Assembly (NCBI GenBank): GCA_035222895.1
Contig: JAVYIG010001813.1
Coordinates: 124,001-188,000 of the forward strand
Length of the DNA: 64,000 bases
DNA from: Strongylocentrotus droebachiensis
Taxonomy: Eukaryota; Echinodermata; Echinoidea; Camarodonta; Strongylocentrotidae
Direction: 5' to 3'
The translations under genes and the position numbers were made by a program. The number at the start of each line of letters is the position of its first letter. The first letter of the stretch is position 1. The notes under the pieces are model-generated. The model ran no database searches, was not told the origin of the DNA, and saw nothing but the letters and a program-made list of their open reading frames with translations. Shown here in pieces: positions 31,445 through 45,537 of this stretch.

Positions 31445-34400
31445 GTATGTATGTTAGACCAAATTGCATTATTGTTTTCTTTGGTGTTGTTGTAATTCAA
31501 ATGAGACTACGCCTTTATTATGAACCTGTACTTATGGGATGAAAACTATTGCCTTATCCATAAGGAATGTTGGTAAACTAATGAATTGTATGGGCAAATT
31601 ATGTTTTTAGTATTAATAAACCAATGTAATGCCCTTTTGCCATAAATAGAGTAGCATTGTGAAAAATATCAAAAAACCCACTAAATATGTCAGGTAAACG
31701 GACACTTTTTTTCTTTTTTTGGTCTCGAAATTTGAAAATTTGACATTTTTCTTCGTTGGGGGGAAGGTCACCTTTTTTAGGTTAGCCGTGGGCATATTTT
31801 TTTTATTTTTTGTTTTATAATAAAATAAAAAAAATAAAAAAGGTTTTTTTAGGGGGGTTTACACACATCAAAATATCAAAGGGGGGGGGTTAACCCCCAA
31901 CCCCCCCCCCCCTGCGTACGCCCCTGATTGCATGACACCCATCAAACACATGGAGCGGAACATATCATTTGCTGTTTATAAAACGAATATGTGTAAGCCG
32001 TTAAATTTGACATGTCAACTATATGAAACAATTATTAGTTAGACGATGTGTATGTTTCACCGTGACCATATACCTGGCCTGCCTGTTGAAATACGTTTGG
32101 AGACTACCAGGCGGATATTTTGCTTGAGCATACACGTGTGTATGTGAATTGCAAACACATCTTTTCGAACATGGTCAATCATCAGATCCCCACTTCGGGA
32201 TTAAAACAAACGAACTGCGAATAGTTATATGATTAACTCTTTTCTCTCTCAAAAGCTTAATTAAGGGATAAGAATAAGGTCCATAACAAACATTTTCAAT
32301 TACAATTTCAATATCATAAAGCTCAAACAGTGTTGATGTGTATATATGCACAATTTTATTCAAGAGAGTGATGTCTTGGGCTTTTCGGACATCCTCATTC
32401 TGGTGATGTTGTTATTCCTATGCCTATGGGTGTTTCTATTCATGGTTTTGGAATTGTACTTTTATTGCCACCTGCAATTCTTACTTAATTCTTACATGAC
32501 ATTAGAGTTATGGGCCTACATAGAATAATCAATTCATTATTATTTCGGCACCCCCTTCTTAGTATGATTCCACGACTCTCAGACACATGAAAGATTTACT
32601 TCATGAAACAAATTATGTTCACTGTTTTTTATTAACACAATATATTATGAATGTTATTCCAAAAAAAATGTCCATGTAATATTCTCTTCCGGGAACGCAT
32701 TTATTTCACAAAATATATATATTTACTTTTGTTTATGTTATTGCACAAACAATTATTCATTGTGATAATGTGACATATTGCATGTAACTTATATAACTAT
32801 ACGAGCTTGTCTACTTTGTTCAATCTCTGCTTATGCATGTAGGCTAAATGTCATGTTCATAGTATCAACAATATTCATCATGCAGAATTTATCAAACATG
32901 TTCTCTCTAACTATCTTAACAGGTTTATACGAGTATGATATCCAAGACCTTGCTGAAGAGGTTGGATGTATGATGGTGTTAATTCAGTGAGTATTTTTTG
33001 TTTGTCTGCATATAAACATGAGCCATACATTTTCTGACTGAAATTTAATATTACATTTTTTATCGCAAATCTAAAGAAGAAAATAATTCACAAAAGTAGA
33101 AAACACTGGTTTTAGTGATTTGATCAAACTTCCTTAAATGGACCTTTTGATAATAAGAAACATGTATTAAGAATTATAAATAATTTAATAAGGACTGAAA
33201 CATTGATTATGATAATGAGAATTAACAGAAAATTCACATCTCCTTCAAAATCATGTCACTCAGTACCCATAAATTTCCAAAAGGTCTCAGACGTACATAA
33301 TCATATATGATTGATACAGGTATGTAAGTGCCTAATTACACATACACGAGAATACAGAAAGTTAATATAAAAAAGGAACAAAATGAAGTTAGCTCAATCT
33401 TGTTTTAATAATTTACCCCCCCCCCCCCGGCCACTGGCGTAAACACGGCTGACGCAAAGGGGACACTGCTAACAAGCGGCACTTAAAGGGACCGCAAAAA
33501 CGCAAAAGAGAGGTACACACGTATTAAAAGAAAGAGAAGGGAAATATGGTAATCACGGCATTGTCCTTAATTTATGCTATGCACGAAAATACAAAGAAAA
33601 ACGTTCAGTGGAAAATCAATTTCAAAATGTGGGTCGCTTTCCTCCGTCGCATTACTTTGCTGCTAAGATATCTCGCAATTCTGCGCCGCAATATAGCATA
33701 ATTGATACATATATATGATTCCGAATTAATTTCAGTTTCTTTGCTCTCATTAATATGTTTCATCGGTTTATTGTTAGATATTGCTCCCAAATACACTGGA
33801 GTGTTTACAAAATAAAAGCATTTACAATGGTTCCGCATTTCGGAGGAATCTCTAATTTCCGGTATCTTGCTAAATTTCTAAAATATATTTACCCTTTGCA
33901 CTATATTTGAGGAAAGAATAGGAAGGGATATTGACAAGAAGATACGTAACATAACGCAGGTGTATTAATGGTTATGCTTGATTTTGTTTAATTATTTATT
34001 TAGATTTTATTTCCACATTAACTGCATATGAAAACATGTAGATAGTATTCGATAGATACTACAGTAAAAAAAAAAACGATTTAATGGCAAGTCATTAAAT
34101 ACAAGTGATGCTAAGAAAAACCTGCAGTAATGAGGAGGAAACCTTGGAAGCATTATGCTTGTAATTAAGGTTCCCTTTACATAATACGTTTGTTACGTAA
34201 TATATTTATTTAAACCAAAAACCTATACAAAAACGGGTGTGTGGTGCAGCCAGCCAACAAGTGTTGATAATACCGATGGTCTCTAACATGATGACCTTAA
34301 GCATTTTCATACTGAAGTAGGAGTTTATATTTCAAGTGATATTTAAAAGTAATTAAACTTGGTAGCTGTTTGAGAGAAATGTCCAAGGAGTTCCAGTACA

Positions 34401-37400
34401 CCGGACAAGTATGAATTAAATTGTGTTTTTTTAGTAAAGTTCTCAATTTGTGTAAGTGAAAAAATGAAGACTGTCGGGTTGGATAATTATGAAGTTGTTG
34501 ATTCTGTTGGAATGTCGACGTGATTGCATGAGGACATTCGTTAGAATTTAATCGAAACATAAAACAGCCTAAAAAGAAATTATACAAGTCATGAATATTT
34601 AATATTTTGTTTTCTAAAAATAAACTATTAGTGTGGCTTAACATATTAGTGTGGCAGATTATTCGTATGACGCGTTTTTTAAGTATCAATAATTTGTCCA
34701 ACTGGTAATTAAACGAATTCCACAATGCAAGTATGCCATAGTTAAGATAAGGCAAGATAAGCGTCGAGTACAAACTTTTTAAAATATACTTTAATAGGAA
34801 ACGACATTTTTAATTTATTGATTATTCCATTGTTCCTTGATAGTGTTTTACATAAATATAAGTTGTGTTCTTTCCAAGAAAGTTTATTGTCATTGACAAA
34901 ACCAAGGAATTTTGACGAATCAACTAATTTTATAATTGTTTTATTGATGTAAACACTGCCAGGCAATCCCGACATTGAGTTTTATTTAAGTTCAAGGAAA
35001 GTTTGTTAGCACAAATCCACTCTTCAACAAGTTTCAGTTCAAGATTTACGGTTTCAAGTAGTGTATTGGGCTTTTTGTGTGAGAAAAACAAAGAAGAGTC
35101 ATCTGCAAATAATATAAACGACAAAACATTGGATGAGTTTTGAAAGTCATTCATATACAATATAAATAAAAGAGGCCCCAAAAGGGATCCTTGTGGAACT
35201 CCACAAATTAACTGTTGAAAGGCTTAATCTACTTCGTTTATGGATACGTATTGTTTCCTACCCCTGAGGTAGCTTTCGAACCACTCCAAAGCCCTTCCAC
35301 GTATACCATAGTTTGAAAGTTTGTTTAGTAGAATTTGATGGTCGATTGTGTCAATTGGAGAGGTCCAGAAAAATCCCAAGGGTATGAGAGTGATCATCAA
35401 TTGCAGACTTAAAGTCTTCCTTCGTTACCATTGATCATTTAGTGTTGTTGCATCGTTTGCACTCAGATTTATTGCAATGACGACCTTCGTCATTGCCTTG
35501 TTTTCGTTCACATTCTGCCCCATTAATATACTTATCCTTGTTTTCCTTATCCTTATCGTCAGGAAATCGCATTCGTTTTGCACGTAGTGTTTGTGATTCC
35601 TAGTTAGGTGCTTTCCTCATGTCCTTTTCCTTTCAAATTTCATAGGCATAGTCTCTAACATCTCATCAAGGTCACTACATTCTTCGATTTTCGAAATCAC
35701 TCATGCATAACCATCCAGGCGCCATTTTGTCCGTTTCTGGTCCATTTTAAGGCCTTTCTTTCTTCCTTCCTATCTCCACTATCCTACATCCTACAACCTT
35801 CTAACAAATTCCTCTAGATAGTCTAAGAGATGTTTTTTAATCTGCGACGCATAACCCGCCCTTCAAAATGCCATCTTCGTACTCAAAATTCAAATCTGAA
35901 ACCGACTACGTCAAAAATCTCTCAAAGTCTTGAAAAATTGACCCCTAGATAAACTAAAACTGCCATAACTCTCTCATATAAATTCCGTTTGGTATTTAAA
36001 TCTCACAGTATCTTTATCTTATATTTGCACATAGCCTTGCCAAATTTCACGCTCCAATGGCTTTGCAAAACATAAATAGCGCCCTCTAAAGTTCTGGGAA
36101 TTGGCTTTCTCTCTGTGGCCGTATCTCCATAATGGCTTGGCAAACCCGTACCCTTTTTTGGATTTAAATACTTGAAGATATGCCCTTTCCAGCCATATAC
36201 AAAATTATATACCCTATCACTGACGAAATTTGAGAAAATTGCCCTCCAAATTCGCCATTTTCAAGAAAATTGAGAAATAACTTCAACTTGCTCTAAACCG
36301 GCGATCTTTATACCTACATCAAAGAAACTTGGCAGACACATGTATCCATATACGTGACAACTGTCTGCTAAGTTTAGTAAATTGTAATGCCCTCTTCGCC
36401 AAGTTATCGCCCAAAATGATGAATTTACTATGCTTTACGTACTAGCGCGTTTGATGCGTGCAGTACGTTTTGCGCAGATGACAATGGTTTCAAACTGACC
36501 GCACTGAAGTGCCCTTTCGAATGATACCAAGTATGGTATATGTTCACGCAGAAAATTGTGAGTAAATCGCATTTGAACAAGGGTCACTATACGAATTCCG
36601 CCGAGTTTCCGCCCTATTATAACACGTTTCGGCCATGACGTCATTTTTTGAGACTGTTATTTGGTTGTGTTAGTATGGGCGGCCGTCCGTGCCAAGGCAC
36701 GCGTCGCAACATGTTCACCATGCACCAAGTCCTATTGGTTTTGCACGCAGTGCTTGCGAGCCCTTTCTAGATCCCTTCCACTACTCCAACTCCCTTCAAA
36801 ATTCGTAGGCGTAGTCTCTAGCATTCCTTCAAGGTCACTAGATTCTTCGTTCTCCGGAAACCCTCATGCGTGACCGTCCAGGCACCATTTTTTCCGTTTC
36901 GGGCCCTTTTGATGACCTTTCTTTCGCCCTGACTATCTCCACTATCACAGAAGCTACAGACTTCTTACATATTGCTCTGGATAGTAACAGTCCGAGAGTA
37001 GCTCCTTCGTTTGACACGTAGAAACATGGCGTCATTGCACGCACATCGTTGTGACACGATTGCATTTCTAGTTTTTGTCTGGTCTGGTACAGTACTTGAC
37101 TGGTTTCAATCATACTTAGAGGGTCGATCATTTGCAGTATCCATTTGTAATCAATTGTCTCATAAACTTAATTTGAAATATGGTGTTCCTCAAGGTTCCG
37201 TATTGGGGCCTCTGTTATTACATTGTACTTGAGATCACTTGGTGATTTCTTAAGGAATAACGGTGTTGAATTTCATTTATATGCTGATGATGTTCAGTTG
37301 TATTATTCATTTAACCCCAAATCTCCAAGTATTTTAGCATCGACTCAGTCAGCCGGTGAATAAGCGAGGGGGGGGGGGGGGGGTGGGAGGTATTTATTTA

Positions 37401-40400
37401 TTTGTGTTGTTATAAATCAAAACACCCCCCCCCCCCCTTTGCGTACGCGCCTGATATCTAGGGTCAGAAGGATGTTAACTGATGAGGCATGTCATCATGC
37501 TATTCGCTCTCTTGTTTTAAGCAGTCTTGTTAATGCCAATTCTCTCTTGAATAATATTAATGTTTCGGATATCGATAGACTTCAACTAGTCCAGAATCAT
37601 GCAGCCCGTATTGTTTTCAAATGCAAGAAAATAGGATCATGTGTCTCCTTTGATTAAACAAATACACTGGTTACCTGTTCATAAGAGAATAATGTATAAA
37701 GTTTCACTATTTGTTTTTAAATCAATGTATAACCTTATCCCATCCTATATTTCTAGTCTGTTTTGTCCCATCCAGCAATCAAGATATTCATTACGGTCAA
37801 GGTCAGATCCTCTTCTTCTGCAAATCCCCCGCATCAATTCGAAGAAGGGTCAACAAAATATATATTTGTCTGGTCCCACTATATGGAATAGTCTCCTTTA
37901 TAAGCATTTGTTCCTGCACCTCAGTCGCATCATTTAAGAGAAATCTCCAACAAAAAAAAAATTTGACAAGGCGTTGTGTGGGGGTGTGAACAAGGTTGTG
38001 TAATCTATGAACCAGGCTTGGACCATGTGGTGCACAACTTTTTTGAATTACTTTACACAGCTTTTAATACACAACAAATTTACAGTGTATGCACTTGGAG
38101 AGCAAAATAATTATAATGAGTTATTTACGAATGTAAAGCGCTTCGAGCATGTTTATGTAAAGGCGCTATATAAATATCATTATATCCCTCATGTATAGTT
38201 GTTTGCATTGCGATTGTACAGAGCACGAAAAAGGTATAGATAAGTACTATCTACCTGAGATAGGTCTTTTTGTAAAGTAATTTTTTGCTGCTGCCCCACT
38301 TGCGCGACTTGCGCATTGAATAAGCAAAGCAAAGTAGGTTACGCGAAATGTCAACTGTTTTACATGTACGCATGTGCTTTGTAAAATCTAGCTGAAGCTA
38401 AACTGTCTGCAAAATCAGTTGTTTTAATTATGTAAAATTCACTTTAAATAGATCTTATTGCCGATGTGGGATATAAAACAAATATTAACCTCCTTTACTC
38501 GGGCAATGGATACAAACTATCATCGCCTCGGTGATCTCGGGGCTACCATCTTCCCTCGCCGGCTCGGGAAGATAGTAGCCCCGAGATCACCTCGGCGATG
38601 ATAGTTTGCACCATTACCCTCGTAGTCGATTAATATTTGCTTATTATTAACCGTATCAGACATTTGAGCAGGGCAATTTTTAAATGTTATTGCCCTCAAG
38701 GTTTAATGGATAAGCCAACAAAACTACAGGCAAAAACAAATATTATTGACCGCTCAGAAAAGTCAATGGGATTTTGAGTGTAATTTGCCGATCAATATGA
38801 TTATACTGTAAACCAATGAACAAATATTATTGCCCGATCTGAAAAGTCAATTGGATTGTGTGTGTAATTTGCCGGTCAATACGATTGTACAGTATACTAA
38901 TGAAGAAATATTATTGCCCGATCTGAAAAGTCAATGGCAAAATGCTTGTTACTGTTAAACTAGTGAGCAATAATGTAGATCCAACATCCGGGTATTTAGT
39001 AACTTTCATCAACAAATTTGACACGCCAAAATTCCAGCTGAGCTAGCTCAGCGGTACTACATTGGTTTTGTACGTAGACTCTACTAGCAAACGATTGCGG
39101 GCTAGCTGCCGCAGACTACAGGCGCAGTATTTTGTCAACAAGTATTTCGCAATCCAAAACATGGCTGCCTCCAGCTCACCAACGAAACCAAAGCGTTTCG
39201 CGAGTTTTGACGAAGAAGAATTTTCTAAAATTCTTGGGAATAAAGACGCAGACAACACTAAAAGGTCAACGAAGCAAGGGATCAACATTTTCAAAGAGCA
39301 TTTATTTGAAAAGAAAAATTGATATTGATCTCGAGAAAACTACACTCGCTGCCATCCTAAGTCAATTTTACGTCGAATTGAAAAAATCGGACGGATCGCG
39401 TTACAAAACAACATCGTTGAATGCCCTGAAAGCTGGCATAAACAGTCATCGTTCAGATATAATCGACATAGCAAGGAATCGAGAATTCACCAAAGCTAAC
39501 ATCGCATTCAAAGTAGCATTGGTGGAGTTAAAAAAACTTGGGAAAGGTGACACTGTACATCAGGACGAAATTGAGAGTGAAGATATTCGAAAACTGTATA
39601 GCTATTTCAACCAGGAACCACGTACACCTGCAGAACTTTGTGAAAAGGTGTGGTTCGAGATAAGTCTCTTTTTTGTCGTAGGGGAAGGGAGAACTTACGA
39701 AACATGAAAAATGATAATTTCCTAGCAAAAGTAGATGCCAGTCAACGTGAGTATGTTACTCAAAATATTGATGAGCTAACTAAACGAAACAAGAGAGGAT
39801 AATCAAAGTTCTAGAGTGGATGGTGCGCGCATGTACGCTACTCCTGGTGATCCAAATTGTCCAGTTGCTTCGTTTAAGACATATTTGTCTAAATTAAATG
39901 ATGAGTGTGACTTTCTGTTTCAAACGCCCAAGCAAACCCGTCCCATGGGCCCATGCCCATGGTACACCAAAACACCGATGGGGAAGAACACACTCGGTTA
40001 TATAATGAAAAGCCTATCTCACAGAGCAAAACTGTCGAAGAAATATACCAATCATCAGTGGCGTACGCAGGATTTTTCAAGGGTGGGGGTTTGGGGTTTT
40101 GGGGGGGGGGGGTATTAAAGAGGACACTTTTTTTTTATTTGGTCTCGAAATTTGAAAATTTGAAATTTTGTTCCGTTGGGGGAGGGGGGGGGGGGATATC
40201 CTTGACAAGGAAGGCTTCAATGATAGAGAAATTTGTCAAGTGAGTGGCCACAATAACAAGTCGAGTCTCGCTAGCTACACTGGCCATGTGTCTGCAAATT
40301 AGAAGACGAACATGTCCAATGCATTTTCTCGCGCCATTGGAGTACATGTAGCTCACCCTGTATTACCGTCTCTGAATACATCACACACAATTCCAGGTGA

Positions 40401-43400
40401 CAACCCTGTTATTCAGGATGCAGGTCAGCCAAGCATGATCCAGCACACAGTGAGTGACATTGAGGACAATATTGCACATGTAAACTTTGATTTAGACTTT
40501 GACTTTGATGACATGGCAGTACATGTACCAATTGCAAGCTCGCAGCTATCAGTACTTTCTGTTCACTCATAAACAGAAGTCACCGAAGAAGTAAACGTAG
40601 TGAATGATATTCTGCAACCATTGGCTACAAACAGAGCTTCAAATACCTCTGCCGCCGAGACCATCACGAACAGGAGCAGCACTACAAGTACAAGTACAAG
40701 TCACAGAACGCAAGTTCAGCAAAGTCCTTTTATGATGAAAAATTGTAATGTGACCATCAATTGCTATAACTAGACCCAACAAAGTTATTAAGTTTTACTC
40801 TCAGTTTTCCTTGTTTTAATGATTTTCTGAATTTATTCCTCTGTAGGCCCTAGCTTCAGTCAAACTGGAAGCACTGTGCTGGTTTGACGACGTTTTTGTA
40901 ACTTCCGAGTGAGATATCCACACACATACATACTCACAAAAAGAAGTATATGAAAACAAAACACAAAACACACACACACACACAAAATATATATATATCA
41001 AAAGTTTCTTGTTTGCTCTAGATATCTTATTTGGTTAATAATAGTAATATTGACTGCCTAATTCAGGGCAATACGACTTGTCATATATCGTATTGTCCTG
41101 AAGGCAGTCAATATTACTTAAATATGTATGTATGTAACTAAACTGATATATGCATTTTGATACACCGAACATGAAAACTTAACGGGTAAATGGAGAGGTA
41201 GATAGAGAGAGAGAGAGAGAGAGTAGGGGGAGGCGGGGTGGGGGAGGATAGGGAGAAAGAAGTTCTAAAATGCCCGCTATGAACGACTCGGGCTATATAC
41301 ACTCTTTCTGCACAATATGTTCAGGCACGCCGGTTTCGTCTTTTCTCTAGCAATTTTTGATCACACAAGCACTAAAGGCAGACCATGCCCAATACGACAC
41401 AATTTCTACATTACTCAGGATCATTGTGCTTTAAAGGGCCATTGTAACCAAAACAGGCTAAAAAGGGCTTTGACGGAGATTCCGAACATGACAATGATTT
41501 TTCTCAGAAATCATCAATAATTCTGGAATCTAGCTTTAACAATTATGACTGAAAATGCTTAGAAAAAAAAGCTCAGTTTTGGAGCTGTATTGCGCAATAG
41601 CATATGACGTCACTGCAGGGGACAACATTGACATTATACTCAACATAACATAGCACTTGATTGGAGATCCCCTACTATAAGTTCTATAACGTACCAAAAA
41701 TCAACTCAATCTTCAACAATTGTTCAAATAATAGGCATGATTTAAAAGTCATTATCTTTCTCACCTGTTTCGTGTAAATTTTCTTATATTTTTCGGAGTA
41801 TTTTTCCTAAAAAAGAAGACAAAATGCATGCACTTTCTTACAGGTTTCACGGCAAACCGCTGCGCAATACAAGTAAATAACGACGATGGGGTGCGGGGGT
41901 AACCCGACACATGCTCCGGCGACGATTACTCCGGTGACAAATGCTCCGCAAAAAGCGACAATTGCTCCGCGACATTTGCTCTTCGGCATTTGCTCCGCCG
42001 ACAATTGCTCCGCCGACAATTGCTCCGCCGACATTTGCTTCGCTAATAATGTTTCTTACATGGGTTATTTTTTGTTTTTGTTTTGAGTGATTTGTTTTGT
42101 TGTTGCTATTCAGGGCCGAAGCCAACATTTTGAGAAGGGGGGTGCGTTTTAATTCCCCGATCAGAAGACACTGATTGAAAAAAAAGTGATAAACCTTTGC
42201 GCAGACGCAATTATTTATTTTTTCTGGGGGGGGGGGGGGGCGGGGGGAGTAGGTGCAGAAGCTTTTAGGTAATATATAAACTTTTCTCAACCTTGAGTCG
42301 ACCTTCTTTCAACAAATAGTGATATTTTTTTTCTTAGGCACAATATAATTTAAGGTAATATATATTCGCTTTTGGTAAGCGATGGTATATAGCGAGAGAG
42401 AGAGAGAGAGAGAGAGAGCTAAAATATAGACTTATCATTAATAATGAATATAGCATCTTCCTGCTTAATTAAATGAGTATGTTCATACCATAAACTGGCG
42501 AGCGAGCGTTTTAAACCAAAGAATTATTGTCAACAATAATGAGTATCAAAACATATATTGCATACTCCATTTTATTTCTCATTATCCCTGACGTGTCGCG
42601 ACGCGCCGCGCCGGCATGATTTACCGTCATTAATTATACCGACACCGTCCCGACACAAAGTTATAGGCCAATGCAAAAATATGGAAATTAAATCTTTCTA
42701 TATTCTTTTTTGTGTCCCTTTTCCCTTGCCTTTGGCCCCTTATACCGTTATATTTTTGTAATAAAATAGAATGATTTGTAAGCTGCTCTAATTAACAATA
42801 ACAGGCTGTTCAACTCTTCATGTAAGCAAATGTATAATAATGTACATCACAGAGTTGGGACCATATGAGTGGGACCACAGGCACAAAACAGCAGTTACTC
42901 ACAGTAAAGAGACACATAGCAGATCCAAAATTACTCAAAATTGAAGAAAAAACTAAAGTTCCAACATTGTTCCTGAGGACAAGGGTATTATTCCTTCCTT
43001 GTTTGTCAGCTTTGAAACGTTGATCATGAAGAAATATTCGCGAAAAATAAAGCGAAATCAGAGAGCAAATTGTAGTTCAAAGTATAAGGGAGACCTAGTT
43101 TTCTCAAAGTTACTGCCAGTGAAACACCATTCACCATACAGACTCTACCATTGAAACACCCTTCAAAACACCAGTCTTATAGTGCAGACTCTCTTTAACG
43201 ACTGACCAGGGTCTGTGCTTGCAGACCCCTCCCCCCCCCCCAACTCCGTGAACGGAGGGATACCATGCGTGTTCCAAAACTCTCTGGCTCGTAACAAAAG
43301 AAAAAGGTCGACCCGTATTGACTTTACACGCCGGACTTATGCTGAAAGGAGGGGGGGGGGGGGTGCTGAAAAAGGCTCGTATAACAAAAGAAAAAGGTCG

Positions 43401-45493
43401 ACCCGTATTGACTTTACACACCGGACTTTTGCTGAAAAGGGGGGGGGGGGGCGCTTGGAACACGCATATGCGTACCCTAAATAACACTTTAACAATTATG
43501 ACTGAAAATGCTTAGAAAAAAAAGCTCAGTTTTGGAGCTGTATTGCGCAATAGCATATGACGTCACTGCAGGGGACAACATTGACATTATACTCAACATA
43601 ACATAGCACTTGATTGGAGATCCCCTACTATAAGTTCTATAACGTACCAAAAATCAACTCAATCTTCAACAATTGTTCAAATAATAGGCATGATTTAAAA
43701 GTCATTATCTTTCTCACCTGTTTCGTGTAAATTTTCTTATATTTTTCGGAGTATTTTTCCTAAAAAAGAAGACAAAATGCATGCACTTTCTTACAGGTTT
43801 CACGGCAAACCGCTGCGCAATACAAGTAAATAACGACGATGGGGTGCGGGGGTAACCCGACACATGCTCCGGCGACGATTACTCCGGTGACAAATGCTCC
43901 GCAAAAAGCGACAATTGCTCCGCGACATTTGCTCTTCGGCATTTGCTCCGCCGACAATTGCTCCGCCGACAATTGCTCCGCCGACATTTGCTTCGCTAAT
44001 AATGTTTCTTACATGGGTTATTTTTTGTTTTTGTTTTGAGTGATTTGTTTTGTTGTTGCTATTCAGGGCCGAAGCCAACATTTTGAGAAGGGGGGTGCGT
44101 TTTAATTCCCCGATCAGAAGACACTGATTGAAAAAAAAGTGATAAACCTTTGCGCAGACGCAATTATTTATTTTTTCTGGGGGGGGGGGGCGGGGGGAGT
44201 AGGTGCAGAAGCTTTTAGGTAATATATAAACTTTTCTCAACCTTGAGTCGACCTTCTTTCAACAAATAGTGATATTTTTTTCTTAGGCACAATATAATTT
44301 AAGGTAATATATATTCGCTTTTGGTAAGCGATGGTATATAGCGAGAGAGAGAGAGAGAGAGAGAGAGAGCTAAAATATAGACTTATCATTAATAATGAAT
44401 ATAGCATCTTCCTGCTTAATTAAATGAGTATGTTCATACCATAAACTGGCGAGCGAGCGTTTTAAACCAAAGAATTATTGTCAACAATAATGAGTATCAA
44501 AACATATATTGCATACTCCATTTTATTTCTCATTATCCCTGACGTGTCGCGACGCGCCGCGCCGGCATGATTTACCGTCATTAATTATACCGACACCGTC
44601 CCGACACAAAGTTATAGGCCAATGCAAAAATATGGAAATTAAATCTTTCTATATTCTTTTTTGTGTCCCTTTTCCCTTGCCTTTGGCCCCTTATACCGTT
44701 ATATTTTTGTAATAAAATAGAATGATTTGTAAGCTGCTCTAATTAACAATAAGGCCCAAAAAAAAAAATCATTTGGTTGTCCTCGACCGCCCGCCCGTCA
44801 TTTTCGGGCCGCTCGTATTTTTTTTTTTTTTTAAATATTTTTTTTTTTTTTAATTCAATTTTTTTTTTTTTTATTTTTTTATTAATTTTTTTTGGGAGCA
44901 ATCTTAAATGCCAAACTTACCATTTTATGCATTTGCAAGGATCAAAATGCGTCCCGTTGCCAGTTTGGTCTTTTCAGGACGCAATTAGGTATTTATTAAA
45001 CTTGCCATTTTTATTTTTCTATGTCAAAATGCCGTTCATTCAAATCAGGTTCTGAGCATTCTTAAACTCATTTTAAAACCCATCTGTACTAGTTTACAGG
45101 AGGGATTAGACCACCGTGCAAGGTCACTGGACAGGTGGTTATCTCATCAAATCAGCTCTCAGTTAATATAAGATAAAGAGGATCATGGGGGACCAATGGT
45201 CACCGATTAGGCATTGTTTGCTACATAGAGGGCGCAAGTAGCTATAAGTAGTACAATGGAGATTTAAAAGGTGCTGTATTTCACAGCCCAAAATACTTTC
45301 TGTGTTGGTCTTGATATTCATTGTTCATTAAACTAGTCTTTTACCATATTAAAGTGTTTTATAGACTTTGTTTGTTTAAATGCTTGACAATCCCAAGGAT
45401 TTTTTTTTTTTTTATGGAAAAACAATTATTTAAAAAAAAATTAAAAAATGGGGGAAAAAAAAAAAAAAAAAAAAAAAAGACACACAAAAAATG

Positions 45494-45537
<44 letters not shown>

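Noticed and set aside
35560..37000. LTR retrotransposon (two about 300-bp direct repeats)
   Set aside because: No gag/pol sequence, primer-binding site or TG...CA ends between the repeats; left as plain direct repeats.
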